DNA from: Guadua angustifolia
Lineage: Eukaryota > Streptophyta > Magnoliopsida > Poales > Poaceae
Direction: 5' to 3'
NCBI GenBank assembly: GCA_036346375.1
Contig: CM070511.1
Coordinates: forward strand, 1,984,001-2,048,000
Length of the DNA stretch: 64,000 nucleotides
In this document: piece after piece, positions 43,971 to 56,140 of the stretch
Layout of the letters: every line of letters begins with the position of its first letter
Numbering within the stretch: the first letter of the stretch is position 1
Program-made: the position numbers and the translations under genes
Notes under the pieces: generated by a model
Told to the model about the DNA's origin: nothing
Seen by the model: the letters and a program-made list of their open reading frames with translations, nothing else
The model's database searches: none

Positions 43971-46900
43971 TGTAACACCCCGGCGCCAAACGCACCACGA
44001 ATGCTACCACCACGCCTAAATAACAAACGACACCTCTACGAGAAGACTAAAACTGAATTTAATCTCTAAACTCTTAACCTGGCCTAACGCTAAGTCACCG
44101 AAATTTAGAAAATTTCGGCATGACCTCTCTAGAAAGTAGGACATCCACTCGTGAACAAAAACACGGTCAGACATATAATATCATTCTAGCAGGTCCTTAG
44201 TTAACCAATCTCACAACCAATAAAAATTAATAACTACAACACGACGAACCACATATTACAACCACAATTAATACAACCAGGTTCTACACATCGATTAAAT
44301 GTTTCGATGATGACCGAAACCGTGCACGTGCTCTACTCCCATCCCGGCGAGTCAGCTTCAAGGTACCTAAAACAAGAAACAGCAAGCGTGATTCCAAGAC
44401 TCAGCAAAGTACACAATCGTAACAATTCCAGTTTATCGTAAGTAAAACAAGAACTTGACCATAAGAGCAAGTAATACAAAGGAAGCAACATCCGGAAAAT
44501 ACGCATTTGTACCCATTTAAAACCAAAACTTGACTAAACCAAAATTCATCGCAATCAAGTAATAAACTTGATAATAAAACCATTCAACGCCAAAGAAACA
44601 TTAATTGACTCTAAATCCAACGTCTCCCGACTTAACTACCCCTTGTTGCAACTCAAACCATTTCCATCAATTGAATTAGAGTTCATAACTCGACTTCACT
44701 CCACGATATTCATACAACATAATTAGCAAGACAAGGAATTGCGCTAATTCATCAAATTCAATTCAATCTCCCCTTTTTGGGTTGAGTCCACGAATCAACC
44801 TTCAATTACCTCAATCACCATCCAAATGACACACCATTTACCACAACACTCATTATGAAATATGCAATGCACATGAATGCTCATTTCCATGCACGTACCG
44901 GTACTGCCAGTGCCCACCCGTCGGTGTGCACCCTCACGTCCCTTCCATCCCGTAGATGGAAGGTGCCTACTCTTACTGTCTCGCTCCCATTCACCTCGAT
45001 GAATGGGACTACGAGGTAGGACTTTCGTGTTCACTACGTGTGAACACAGAGGCCCGCATCAGCATGGGTCGCCTCTTCCATTATGAATGCACAAATGCAA
45101 TTTTCATGAATGAAATGCAACTTTTCATTCAATGCATACACAAACATACCATATCCACACACACACATAGCCAATCCTCACATTCATAAGTCACTAGCGG
45201 TACTTGTACAAGCAGATTCAACCGTAAGCATGGCAACTCATGACAGCGTTTCTATCATGCAACCACATCCTACGGCCACCAAACCATGTTCACACAATAC
45301 AGCTGCAGTTAAATGCTCCCGTATACTATCTTTATAAAGGACTTAACCGTTTGAACCAAACCCATGTTAGTCCCAATCACTCGAACAATCTACTCACTAT
45401 AATCAACCTTACTAAAAGCTCGGTCTCACTTAGAGTTCATCTAATTAACAGAGCAACAATTAAACTAGGGAGCATCACATATGAACACACATCCACACTC
45501 AATAACACGGTGTACTTGCATCAATTCCCTTAAACTTTTAATCATCATAGACATTTTCATAAGAGGGGGCACTTTCTAGTTATAGCCAAGCAAGGCTTAC
45601 CTCTTGCGTATGCATCGACAATTACTTACGCTAAGAGCAAACAATCGTTAAATCCTCCTAGCCGCAATCTAGGGAATGCACTTGCCTTTTACTGACGAAG
45701 AATGAAGTGGCATACAGCTGAAGCCACTCCCGACAGAACCGTCTCTGCAATTGGACAATAATCATCCAACTCAACTTTATGCACACTCGAAACATACGAC
45801 AAAAGAAAACAACTCTTTTGCATATTTGACTTCCTAGGGTTAAAGAAAGCCTGAATTTAGAACTTATACACAAAATGACTTGAGACAACAAATCATCTAA
45901 ACAAAGTCACTAGAACTAGTGCCATTAAATCTCAGGAAAATGCAACATGAAACATATGCATTGACTATAAATCAACATTCTAGTACTCTATTCCTTGTAA
46001 GCAAAGATCTAATAATCAATAAAACAAGAGCAAGCAACACATGATCATGCAAACTTTTACAAAGTTATAAGCAGGGCAGATTTATGCCAAGGCAATGCCA
46101 TTAGCTTCATGCTTCTCAATCATGCTTGACTGTCAAACTCTTGAATAGAAACACATACACAAGTGTAAGTCATAGTTAAAGCGCAACCAGAGTACTTGAA
46201 TTGATCATAGCACATAAGACCAGTACACCAATCTTAGCCTACTATTAATCACCAAGCTCACAGATGGATAGCTCATTAAGCATCAATCAAAATTTACAAG
46301 CACATAAATCAGGGTCTCAATGCACTGACTAACATACATCACCGCATCACAATCTCCAAAAACCAAAAACAAGGGTATAAAGAATCTGATGTTTAGATTC
46401 CCAGCACTCAATCGATTTTGGGGGAAATCAATCACGGCATATGCATATATATAATTTCTAATGAGCATCTATCGCACATTTATGCATGCAACATCATTTC
46501 ATCTTCATGAAACCTAGCTAGGCATTATCACAAACACCTTGCATGCAAGTACTAACATCCCCCAAAGTCCTAGGGTTTTACCTCAAGCTTTCTCATGGAG
46601 GGAAGGGGGAGGTGAGGGGAGGCTGGTGTCTTCTTGTCGGAGAGGAGGTCTTTGGGAGGGCCACCGCCAGGCGCCTGGCCACCAGGGCTCATGGGTCTTC
46701 TTGCTGGAGCTTATTCTTGCCACCGATTCTCTCTTGCTTCTCTGCTTGTTGGCCAACTTGAGCCGAGAGGGGAGGAGAAGGGAGGAGGCAGGGCCGGGGG
46801 CGCCGAGGAGCAAGATCATCGAGGGGCGCAAGGGCTGAAGTCGGGAGGGTGGGGCGGCTGGGGAATAGCTCGGGACAGCACAGGAGGAAATTTGGGAGAG

Positions 46901-47322
46901 AGAGGCGGCTGGGGAAGAAAATATCTCCTGGCACTCTCTCTCTTCTAAGATGTTCCCCCCTCATTTTTTTATAACCCAAAAGGTAGAAGCACTAGATAAA
47001 AGGGCTAGGGAAAAAGAATAAAATATTATTATCAACTACTCAACAATTATAGAGACCACAACCAACAAACTCCATAGAAGCGATTCCGACTTACGGCGAA
47101 AAGAAAATTCCCTTGAGTAAAACTTGCCGCAGAAAAATTACGGCTCAGAGAAATTCCCATTCCGATATGCATTCGGCATATCTCAAGAATTATCGCTAAG
47201 ATTCTTAAAACTACAAGATAACAAATCTTTTGCCTTTGCGAATAAATCCTTGGATTTTAGAAAGCAACAACAATTCCAGCAAAAAAATAAAAAACCCAAG
47301 AAAAACGATTTGCGGTATTACA
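43971..47322 (-). repeat. 3.35-kb LTR of the nested element
   Basis: On the minus strand it runs TGTAATACCGC to GGGTGTTACA, so the ends are imperfect inverted repeats (TGTAATACC and TGTAACACC). A GC-rich stretch at 46590-46930 downstream (minus) of a TTATAAAAAAATG TATA-like box near 46965 looks like the transcribed leader. Frames in this GC-rich part are by-products of composition. The primer-like site lies immediately inside the LTR. Confidence 0.72.
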
Positions 47323-49144
47323 AAGGTATCGTGGAGGATGATCGTTAAGCCGAGGTCAACAAGACGGCGGTGTCACCAAGAGTTGAGGACTAAGTCAAGA
47401 TCGACTTAGCGTGGAGATCGTCAGAGAGGATGATCAAGTCAAGGTTGATAAGACGAGAGTCTCATGAGGTGAATCGAATCAAGTTGGACAAGGCGAAGAC
47501 GTCATCAATCATTTGGTAAAAGACATCATACACATTGCATCCACGGAGAAGACGGCATGCGGATTGAATGTAAGACTTAGATTTCTCGTTTGAATTTGAG
47601 TCTAAGGATTGGCGTACTATTAAGAGGGATGCGAACGTTGAATGACTTTTAGATGTGTCAAGTGCTCAAGTGATCCATCCTTGTGAAATTTAAAGAGAGA
47701 GTGGTGTTGGAGGTGCCGAAAAGTGAGAATTGTAGGTCTCCCTTGGATTCTTTGTGAAATCTGGATTTATCCTTTGAGATTTGGGTAGTGAGACCTTGTT
47801 AGTTGTGTAGCCCTTGTTCTTAGCTTTCAATAGAGTCCAAGATCACTTAAATCGGAGTCCAGAGTCAAAAGTTATGCTCGTTTTGGTCGAGCTGCTCAGT
47901 GCATATCGGATCGTCCGATAAGGACTTAGAAAATTTGTGAAACATCTTTGAAAATGGGTACTCTCTGGAAACATCGGATAGTCCGATGTCTGATATCGGA
48001 TAGTCCGATGTTCCCTTGGAAATCTGGAAATTTACACACATTGGATAGTCCGATGTTCCATATCGGAAAGTCCGACCTGTGATTTTTATTCAAGAGAATT
48101 TGAATTTCGTGTGGAGTCGATCTGGAATTTTACACACATTGGATAGTCCGATGTTCAACATCAGATAGTCCGATGTGTGTCTGGCCAGGGCATAACGGCT
48201 AGTTTTTTTTGAGCCTCTATTTAAAGCCCTCTCCTCTCCATTTCGAAGTGGCTGTTACTCCACTGGTTTGAGGGGTTCTCCTCTTGTTCTTGAGCCCCCT
48301 AAACACCCCTCCACCCTTAGATCTAAGTGATCCCCTTTGTGAGAAGGGTAGGGAAGAGTTTGAGGAGTAAGGTGTTAGATTGAGTGGATTTGAGTTGTTG
48401 AGCACTTGATTTCATCTCTAAGCTTGTTCTTCATGAGCATTTGTTACTCTTGGAGGTTGAGGACTCCTAGACGGCTAGGAGGTCGTCTACGAGCCACCGG
48501 AGCTTTGTGTGTGGTTGGTAGTAGGAAGTTTGTGAAGGCAGGATTCCGCCTCATGAAGGGAAGGAATCAAAGAAGTGAAGACCGGCGAGTGCATTTGTGC
48601 AACACCGGAGGAAGAGGGTTGAAAGAGACCCGGCTCAAGCGTCAAAGGAGTTGAAATCTGGCGAGTGCATTTGTGCAACACCGGGAGTAAGAGGGTTGAA
48701 AGAGACCCCGACTCAAGTGTGACCGAGCCGCCTCAACGGAGACGTAGGATCCCCTCAAGGATCCGAACTTCGGGTGAAAAATCATCGTCTCCAAGTTTGC
48801 TTCTTACTCTTGCTTTAGTATTTGTTTTTGAATCTTGAAATTGCCCGATCTACTTTTCTAGTGAGTTTTCCGCTTGACTAACTAGCTTAATTTGGTATAG
48901 AAGTAATTGTTATAGCTAGCTTACTACTCCTTTTGTTGCTTAGCCTTGCCTAGCTCTAACTTGTGATAAATCTGATTGTTATCGCTCTGATCGGATAATC
49001 CGATTGTGCATATCGGATATTTCGATACATATCGGATAGTCCGATATTCAAAGTCGGATAGTCCGATTCTTTTCCGCTGCGAATTAAGATTTAATTTTAT
49101 AAACGCCTATTCACCCCCCTCTAGGCGACATCCCTGTCCTTTCA
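47323..49144 (+). repeat. 3' LTR of the copia-type element, 5'-truncated
   Basis: Corresponds to 33623-35448 of the 5' LTR with scattered substitutions. The first about 850 bp of the LTR are missing, cut off exactly at the outer end of the nested gypsy LTR. Followed by the ATAAC target duplication. Confidence 0.9.
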
Positions 49145-49149
49145 ATAAC

Positions 49150-49711
49150 CATGTCTAAAAATGTACATACTACCTAGATAATCTTATATACTTATATACT
49201 ACGCGTACATACCCTCTTTTACATGAGATACTTCGTATATTGTGATATATAACATAGGGAGTAACTACCCTAGAAGTAGGAAAAAAAAGGCCTACATATA
49301 TAGCTCATATGGGAGGTGCTTTTATGCATCATTTTTTAAAAGTTGCACAAATATTAAAATATAAATAAAAGGTAGTTTGTGATTACTTATCCTTTTGTTT
49401 GATTCAAGATTTACTCAACTTATATTTGGGGTGATATATAGAAGCACTACTCATATATTTCTTAAAAGAATTGGGCATTCACTCTCCAATTGCACAAATA
49501 TTAAAATATAAATGAAGTGTAGGTGGTGATTACTTACTTCAAGATTTGTGCAACTTGTACCAGAAAAAAAGTATAGAAGCACTACCAACAAAAAAAGAGA
49601 AGGAAATAAATAAAATCTAGCACTGGGATGGGGGTACATGAGGCCCAGATACTGTGGTCCAACTACTCGAAGGCCCAAGAACACAATCCAACTGCCGCTA
49701 TAGCCGAGCTT
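49150..49711. other. AT-rich intergenic DNA
   Basis: No gene. An imperfect direct repeat of TTGCACAAATATTAAAATAT with following sequence (about 49343 and 49490) suggests an old local duplication of about 150 bp. Confidence 0.45.
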
Positions 49712-50670
49712 AGGGTTAACAAAATTGAAAATTCAATTTACGAACGATTTTTAATTTTTGAAAATCGGTAAAAATCGAGCAAAATCAGTCGAAATTGAAG
49801 AAGTTTGAATTCAAATTTTTTGAACTTGGTGGTCAAACAACGATTGAAAAAAAAATCAAGTGATTTTACCGATTTTCGAGGGATATTCACCAATTTTCAA
49901 TCGGTTTCTTCGATTTTTGAGCTATTTTTTTATTTTTTGAGAGTTTTTTGATTTTTGAGCGATCTTTTTTATTTTCAACACACCGAAGGAAAATTGAAAA
50001 AATGTAAAAAAATTAAAAAATCAAAATTAATCTTAAAAAACACCTCAGAGAAATTTAAATAATTTTTGAAATCATTTAGTTCTTCTAAAAAATCCAAAAT
50101 TGCAATTAATGAAAAGGAACAAAGACACTTTCAGATTTTTCATGTTCTAAAATTTTAATTTAACTATAACTAGTGCCAAAGAATCATGTACACTAAAATT
50201 TTCAATAATATTAGACTTCATTTAGTGCCCATATAAAATAAAAAACTGAAGAGCATATACAATGATAGTAGCACTTTTAGAATTTTTAAAAAATACACAT
50301 GTCTAATCATCATATGAAAATTTACAATAGCATTAGAATTTTGTTAGAACATCACACAAAAGTTTAATAAATATTAGACTTCATTTTGTGCTCCTAGAAA
50401 ATCAAAAACTGAAGAGCATATATTCTAACAGTATCACTGTTAGAATTTTTTAAAAATACACAGGTCTGCTAATCGACTGAAAATTTTATAGCATCATTAG
50501 CATTGGCTTAGGACTTCAAACAAAAATTTTAAATTTTTTTTAACACTTTCTTATAAATTCCTTCAAAAAATTTATATTTGCATTTGAACTCCACGATTTA
50601 CCGAGCGGTTTTTATTGCCAAGCCAGCTCGATGTAGCCGACCGAAAATCGTCGATTTTGTGAACCCTTGG
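49712..50670. mobile_element. hAT-like non-autonomous element (tentative)
   Basis: Begins AGGGTTAACAAAATTG and ends CGATTTTGTGAACCCTTGG, so GGGTTAACAAAATTG pairs with GGGTTCACAAAATCG as an imperfect terminal inverted repeat. Flanks CCGAGCTT (49704-49711) and GCCAGCTT (50671-50678) match at 6 of 8 positions, compatible with an aged 8-bp duplication. The interior is AT-rich with no coding sequence. Confidence 0.45.
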
Positions 50671-50880
50671 GCCAGCTTCAGCGCTAGGAAGGGCACAATA
50701 ACACAGAGCTCGCCTTGTTAATTACTCTACTGTATTTCAGTGTTCCTAACTTGATTAACTAGCCTGGGACTCAACAAGTGAACTGTGCACAAAAAAAGCT
50801 GTGTAGTGTACTAATTAAGGTCCAAAACAGGTTGAAAAATAAAATAAAGGGAAAAAATCCACTGATCGATGAGACACCTA

Positions 50881-51253
50881 GAGGCTGTTTGGTTGCCTTC
50901 TCATCTCAGCCTGGCTCGTACGAGTCAGCCAGGCTGGTGAGAGTCAGGTTGCGTAGATGCAAAGAAATGGTGTTTGGTTGAGTGCATGAGTTGAGTCAGA
51001 CTATGAAAAGAATGGAGAGAATGTGTTTAGTTGATTGTTTATGTGCCTCTCCATGCCTTGCATGCACCTCAACTTGCATGCCACCGGCCAGGCCCACAGG
51101 AAACGACCAAAATCTACGTTTCCCCACAGCCTGGCTTGAGGATGCAATTGCATCTCAGGGAGACAAGCTTCACCCCTCGTGCAGCCAACCAAACAAGTGT
51201 CTTTTGTATCTGTAGATATAATTCTCTTTGAATACAGCTAACCAAAGAGCCTC
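50881..51253. mobile_element. small TIR element (MITE) with an internal cruciform
   Basis: Starts GAGGCTGTTTGGTT and ends AACCAAAGAGCCTC, matching inverted repeats at 13 of 14 positions, with TA on both sides. The interior holds GCCTGGCT (50909-50916) paired with AGCCAGGC (50927-50934). The superfamily cannot be fixed: TA would fit Tc1/mariner, while the GGCTGTTTGGTT core also occurs at ends of Harbinger-type MITEs. Confidence 0.65.
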
Positions 51254-53201
51254 TAAGTGTTCACCTGTCGTATGATGAAGTTCTGAACTCGCTTAAGTTC
51301 CTTCAGCCCATCACTTGCCCATTTTTCGGCTCCATGCAGTGCATGTTTCTGCTTTCACTGTTTGGTCAGTTAGCTAGCTTTGTCAAGAGCCAGTGGTAAC
51401 CCACCTACATGATATCATCGCCTCACCTTAGCACATTTCGCCTTTACTTTGCAAGAAAAATCGGTATGCAATGATCTTGTGAAATGACAATAGCTTCCAT
51501 CTCTAAGCTTTCCTCTCATTAGTTGAGCAAAAGGAATTAAATTTTTCAAGCAAGCTCTTCAGGAAACCCAGAAACATGGACTTGCCATACAAAAGTAAAT
51601 CCATGCAATGGATAGATTAAGGACAATAGCTAAAGGATGGGGAAAAGATGCATGATAAAACTAAAGCTGCGGCAGGAAACTATTGATTGCTTGTACCAAG
51701 TAGTACATGTATGAGATGGTTTAAAAAAAATGTCATTCATGTGTTTGGTTGTTTGAATGGAATCATCCCGTCTTTAACGGTGTAATACAAATTTGAGAAA
51801 TATTCCCTGTAGATGTTGAACCATTCTATTCACCTAAAATAATAGAACCAAATAGTATAGAACTATCTCATCCTATTTAACTTTATTCCACCGACCAAAC
51901 ATACCCCAAATGTTAGACACCTGGCCCAATGTATCGATCTCTCCGTGCAGTGCATCCTCCTCCCTGTCTAACCAAACAAGAAATAGCTTAGATTCTTTGA
52001 ACTTCAGGATTTTCTAAGCCCCTAGAAAACTGCTTTTTCCCCTAGTCTTGAGGCACACCATGTGGCTGCCAAACAAAATGGAGGACTCGCTACATCTCAT
52101 CATGCATGCAACTGCAGATACAGACACGAAGACGAAGGCTTCGAAGCTACACAGGCCATCTGTCCGGCCATGACATACTTAAGGCTTAACTAACTTTAAC
52201 TCCCTCCTTTACTGGTCAGTAGTGTATCTAACTAAACCAAGTACTCGAACCTTCAATCAGTTCCCTCCTTTAGTGATCTTTCTGTTGAGTCTCTCTCGTG
52301 CCACCCACTTACTGGAACAGAGAAATGCCATGCCTGCCTGCTTTACCCTAAAGGGGGCAGCTTTAGTACTTAATAGCTAGATCTCTAATGTACGTAGTGA
52401 GACGCAGTAATGCTTTTGAGACTCACTGTAGTAGAGTAGGACTTGTTTCCAATGTTAACGCCCTTCTTTCTGAAGGTTGTGTTCTGCATGCTACTGCAAC
52501 CCATTTTCTACTCAGCATGTTCTGAAAAACGGTTAGCAGAAGTTCACTTGCAAATACATACATAGCACTGCATCGCTTCTAAGATTTCTCCAGTAATCTC
52601 AAATGATTGATGGCTTATGTGTGTGTGTTTGTTGGTTAATGGAAAGACCAAAGATTGCTTACTTGCTATGCGGTGCAACATTGCAAGATTCCATATTTTT
52701 CCTTCCTTTTAGCCCACTTTAGATGCATAATTATGGATGATGACTTGCGTGAGATGCTGTTCCAGTGGCTGAGCTTGCCTGCCTGACCAACCCAACTAGA
52801 ATATATGCGTGTCCACTTCGATTAACCTGTAGCTTTCGGTGGCCTAATATACCTGAAATTAAAGTACTCAATCGATCGATGGTCTACCTCTGTTCGCCAC
52901 ACGTCGATGCACTTAGCTGCCATAATACATAGAAAAAAACCTAAAGGAAGGTTGGTGCTCTGCTCATGGTTAGTAGTGGTCGTGCGTGCCATGGGGTCAA
53001 TGCTAATATATATGACTACTAAGCCTTTTGCTATTTCGGCAGCCTACATGCATATCGCACAATTTTGTCGGTCTACAATGCTACTGAACTTGTACTATCG
53101 CCCGTCAAACGCACCTGCAGCCAGAACAAACCAGATGAATTAACTGTACATTATCTTCGATTAAATGCATACATTTCCCATTCTATCTCCTTGGTAATAC
53201 A
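51254..53201. other. intergenic, no gene supported
   Basis: Mixed-composition single-copy-like DNA. Around 51740-51910 there is MITE-like sequence (GTTTGGTTGTTTGAATGG ... ACCGACCAAACATACC), but the ends could not be defined. Short frames at 52907-53260 show no family features. Confidence 0.4.
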
Positions 53202-53719
53202 TGTTAAATGTGATGACTTATATCTAGCTTTTTTAGATTTGAAAAGGTGTGCTAGATGAATTCTAATAGGAGAGGGATTTCTGATCCTAATAGGAGTAGG
53301 ATTTCTATATGCTTTAGAAAGAGAGCTAGGAGGCTATATAAACGTAGTGGGTCGTGGGGAACCCAAGAAGCCACAAGCAACTCATCTAGAGTAAAAGATG
53401 AACGAGAGGATAAAAGGCTAGATTATTCTTTAGCACTATATTCTTGTATAAGGTAAGGATCCAATGATCCTAAAAGGTTCAAGAGGTTGTGAGAGAGCAA
53501 CAATCCATTGTATTTTTTTTAGGTTGTGCTTAAAGAATTTGTGATCGGCTTCATCAAATGTTTCTTTCTTATTGTGGTTGTTTCAACGCTGTTATTTTAG
53601 TTCTCTATGTAGGATTCATTTGTTTTATTCTTGAGACCGTACACACTCATACTATATCTGACAAAACTCTGAACCGATCCGAGGGTTGCTACGCATAAAA
53701 AAGGTATCAAAGTATAACA
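53202..53719 (+). repeat. copia-type LTR (relic)
   Basis: Runs TGTTAAATGTG to AGTATAACA with TGTTA/TAACA inverted ends, 518 bp, with a TATATAAACG box at about 53335. A TGGTATCAGAGTC primer site follows at 53722. The downstream LTR is not found. Confidence 0.7.
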
Positions 53720-53721
53720 AG

Positions 53722-53734
53722 TGGTATCAGAGTC
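53722..53734 (+). other. primer-binding site of the copia relic
   Basis: TGGTATCAGAGTC, two bases after the LTR. One base differs from the usual Met-tRNA complement. Confidence 0.75.
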
Positions 53735-53799
53735 AAGGCCGGATTAATTAGATTTTTGAGAAAGTCAGTAAAGTATTAAGTGGCACAAAATCAAGATTG

Positions 53800-54010
53800 A
53801 TGTCGACGATATAGAATCAAGTAGAGAAATTTGACGGTAGAGAAAATTTCAGTGTGTGGCAATATATGGTGCAACATGTCCTTATCCAACAATAGTTAAT
53901 CATTACTCTTGAAGGGGATAAACCAGAAAATATGTCTAATGAAGACTAAAAGGTGATAGAGCGAAAGGCTATCAGTACAATCCGTCTACGTCTCTCCAAT
54001 AAGACTGTCA
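53800..54010 (+). pseudogene. copia gag N-terminal fragment
   Basis: From ATG at 53800 the frame has an early TAG, then VEKFDGRENFSVWQYMVQHV, the F-D-G-x-N-F-x-x-W signature of copia gag N-termini, then a second stop after LIQQ, and LEGDKPENMSNED with another stop. The rest of gag and all of pol are missing. The truncation point near 54010 is followed by unrelated sequence. Confidence 0.72.
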
Positions 54011-55370
54011 GTACAATCTGTCTATCGCGCGATGCAGCGCTTTGGAGGCGCTGCACCTCTTGGCCCCGGACTGGTCGGAATTTTTTATGGTGATGTATTA
54101 AACTTAGTAGTTGGTACTAGAAGTATTATATTACAACTATTAGAAGTGGAAAGAAACACGCAGAAATTAAGTTGAAGGATTTGTTGCTGATCTGAAGGAC
54201 AGGAATATATCCTCTTGTCGTTCAACTTGTTGGAACATCTCCTAACTAAGACGATTTTGTTGGGTTTAGAACTTTAGATGTGTTCTTGGCTAAAGAACTA
54301 TTGAAAACAACAAACAGGGTAGTCTATTTTTGTTGATTTTTGTAAGTCAAGGTGAATGAAGAACATTTCCTGTTCGTGTTTTGTGCAGCAACGGATGAAT
54401 TTCTTCACCTACAAAGCCGTAAGGACCGTGCTTAATCACCTCTACGAAATTCCGGCCGGCCGAGGGCCCGGGAGGTGCAGCGGCTGCAGAGCGCTACAGT
54501 GTCTCGTGTGCGTGACAACGTGGGCCCGATGAGCTGCAGAGCATGCAACGCCTCTAGAGCGCGAATTAGCAGAGCGCAGATGCTCAGAAGCGCGATTTAG
54601 CGGTGCAGGCGTAGACGATGGCGGAGCCGTCGGGCGTGGTGGGTCTGCCCCCCTCCCTCCGGGCTCATGAAAATAGTATATATATACATACACACACACT
54701 TTAAACTTTGAAATTTTTGGCAAGTTACAAGTATTACATATTGTACTTACTATATATTAAACTTTGAATATCAATCATTAGTAGAGATTCATTTCATTCT
54801 TAAGCCCTTTTCTTTAGAAATTTCTGGCTGTGTTACTGGCTGTGGAGCTGTGGCTTTAGTCCCAAAGGAGGCTATTTCCACAAATATGTCAATGCAGTGC
54901 AAGGGCCATTTTCAAAGAAACTACAATGCAAGAGGCTAGTACAGCAAAAAAAGAAAATTCTCCACAAATCAAGTGATATACGGCATCATGCATCTATAAA
55001 TGTTCTTTTCCAAATCGAGCCGATTTCTGGAACCTGTTGATTCATATTCTTTTCCAAGTCTTGCTGGTCAGAATAAGGTGAATCCAGATTAATTGGTCGA
55101 TCTTTCCTTAGTGATTAAGGTTCAGTAGAGCTAAGCTAGCCTTGTCAATTCGGTTGGGGGGCATGCACGTCCCTCTCGCCACCTTGATTGCATGCTGAAA
55201 TATATGTATGTTTCCAAAGTCATCATTTGTATGCTAGCTTTATATATATTACCCACCAAATCAACTATGCTAGACTACCTACCAGGCTACCACCCTGCTT
55301 TCATTTCACCCTCTCCCCCCTAAGTTTTATTTATTATTTCTTGATGTAACTTGTGAAAATTGAATCATGA
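54011..55370. other. intergenic, no gene seen
   Basis: Contains a 7-bp-stem hairpin GCAGCGC...GCGCTGC near 54031-54051 and a GC-rich block at 54450-54665 without a supported gene. No element ends could be defined. Confidence 0.4.
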
Positions 55371-55640
55371 AATTCTTCCAAGATAAGATCACAATTCACA
55401 GCTGCTACGATTTGTTGGATTAATAAAAAGGCATAATAAATAACAACAAAAGAGTGCTATAGGTATCTTTTAATTGAGAAACAAGCTTGATTAATTCTTC
55501 CGAGATAACATCACAATTCACAGCTGCCGTGTGCGGTATAATCCGTTGGATTAATAATAATAAAAAAAAGCACAGTAATAAATAAAGACAAAAGAATATT
55601 CGATCGGAAAGAACTAGTTAGGTATCTTTCCATTGGGAAG
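55371..55640. repeat. imperfect tandem duplication, about 120-bp unit
   Basis: Two copies beginning ATTCTTCCAAGATAAGATCA (55372) and ATTCTTCCGAGATAACATCA (55494), sharing ACAATTCACAGCTGC, TTGGATTAATAA and GGTATCTTT blocks in the same order. They have diverged by substitutions and small indels. Confidence 0.8.
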
Positions 55641-55970
55641 AAGAATACAGGCACTCAAATTTGAGCCAAAGAGCTCAATTTCTAAATAACTATGTTCATC
55701 CATGACCTTTCTTGTTTTCGTTCAAACAAAATACTAATAAAATAATTGGAGAATAATTGATGAAATTCTCTCACCTACTTGTGTCATTGATCATTTGTCA
55801 TGTAATATCTCACCGACATGTGATTGGACGCCACGAAACATGTAAAACCTTGTAACCAACTTTCTTTGGATTTTCAGTGGTTTAATCTCTGAATATTGTA
55901 CGTACCTATCTCATCTCATCTGTATGCGTTTTTGTAATTTCGATTTTTTTAGAGGAGGAGTAGGAAAGAT

Positions 55971-56034
55971 GCCACGTCACTCAGTGACCACTGAGATTGT
56001 GGGCCCCACACTGGATCGCCTGTGGCTATAAATA
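55971..56034 (+). promoter_or_regulatory. core promoter region of the bZIP gene
   Basis: GCCACGTCA (55971-55979), an ACGT-core site bound by bZIP factors, is followed by the perfect palindrome CTCAGTG-AC-CACTGAG (55980-55995), a GTGGGCCCCAC TCP-type element (55999-56009) and a TATAAATA box (56027-56034). The start codon is 107 bp after the TATA box. The sites are seen; their binding partners, including possible autoregulation through the ACGT site, are inferred. Confidence 0.6.
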
Positions 56035-56140
56035 CGGCCTTGCTACACTTGTTCCCTCCCTTTTCCCTCTCTCACCACTCGACCCCCTCTGACAAGCTGC
56101 TAATTACCATTCTGCCCCTCTCACCCCCTAGCCATCAGCC

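Larger units (their letters stand above)
41100..47322 (-). mobile_element. nested Ty3/gypsy-type element, truncated, minus strand
   Basis: A single large LTR (43971-47322) is followed on the minus strand by a TGGTATCGAGC primer-like site and about 2.9 kb of internal sequence without recognisable gag or pol. The left LTR is missing, and the internal region joins copia sequence near 41070-41110. The arrangement means insertion into the copia 3' LTR and then a deletion that removed the gypsy 3' part and the first about 850 bp of that LTR. Gypsy type is inferred from LTR size and general look, not from a protein domain. Confidence 0.65.
32772..49144 (+). mobile_element. copia-type, gag-only LTR retrotransposon with a nested gypsy element
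   Basis: Begins TGAAAGTGCATCTAGG at 32772 and ends CTGTCCTTTCA at 49144. ATAAC flanks both ends (32767-32771 and 49145-49149), a perfect 5-bp target duplication. It has a 5' LTR of 2677 bp, a TGGTATCAGAGC primer site, a gag gene, then about 4 kb without any protease, integrase or RT, ending in AAGGGGGAGA polypurine tracts (about 40975 and 41043). LTR start, primer site and gag type resemble the SIRE/Maximus lineage. Without pol it must have depended on a related element. A minus-strand gypsy element occupies about 41100-47322. The shared parts of the two LTRs differ at only a few tens of positions, so it is fairly young. Confidence 0.88.

Noticed and set aside
46539..46979. Several overlapping open frames in both strands
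   Set aside because: GC-rich leader of the gypsy-type LTR. High GC opens all frames at once, and none has domain features.
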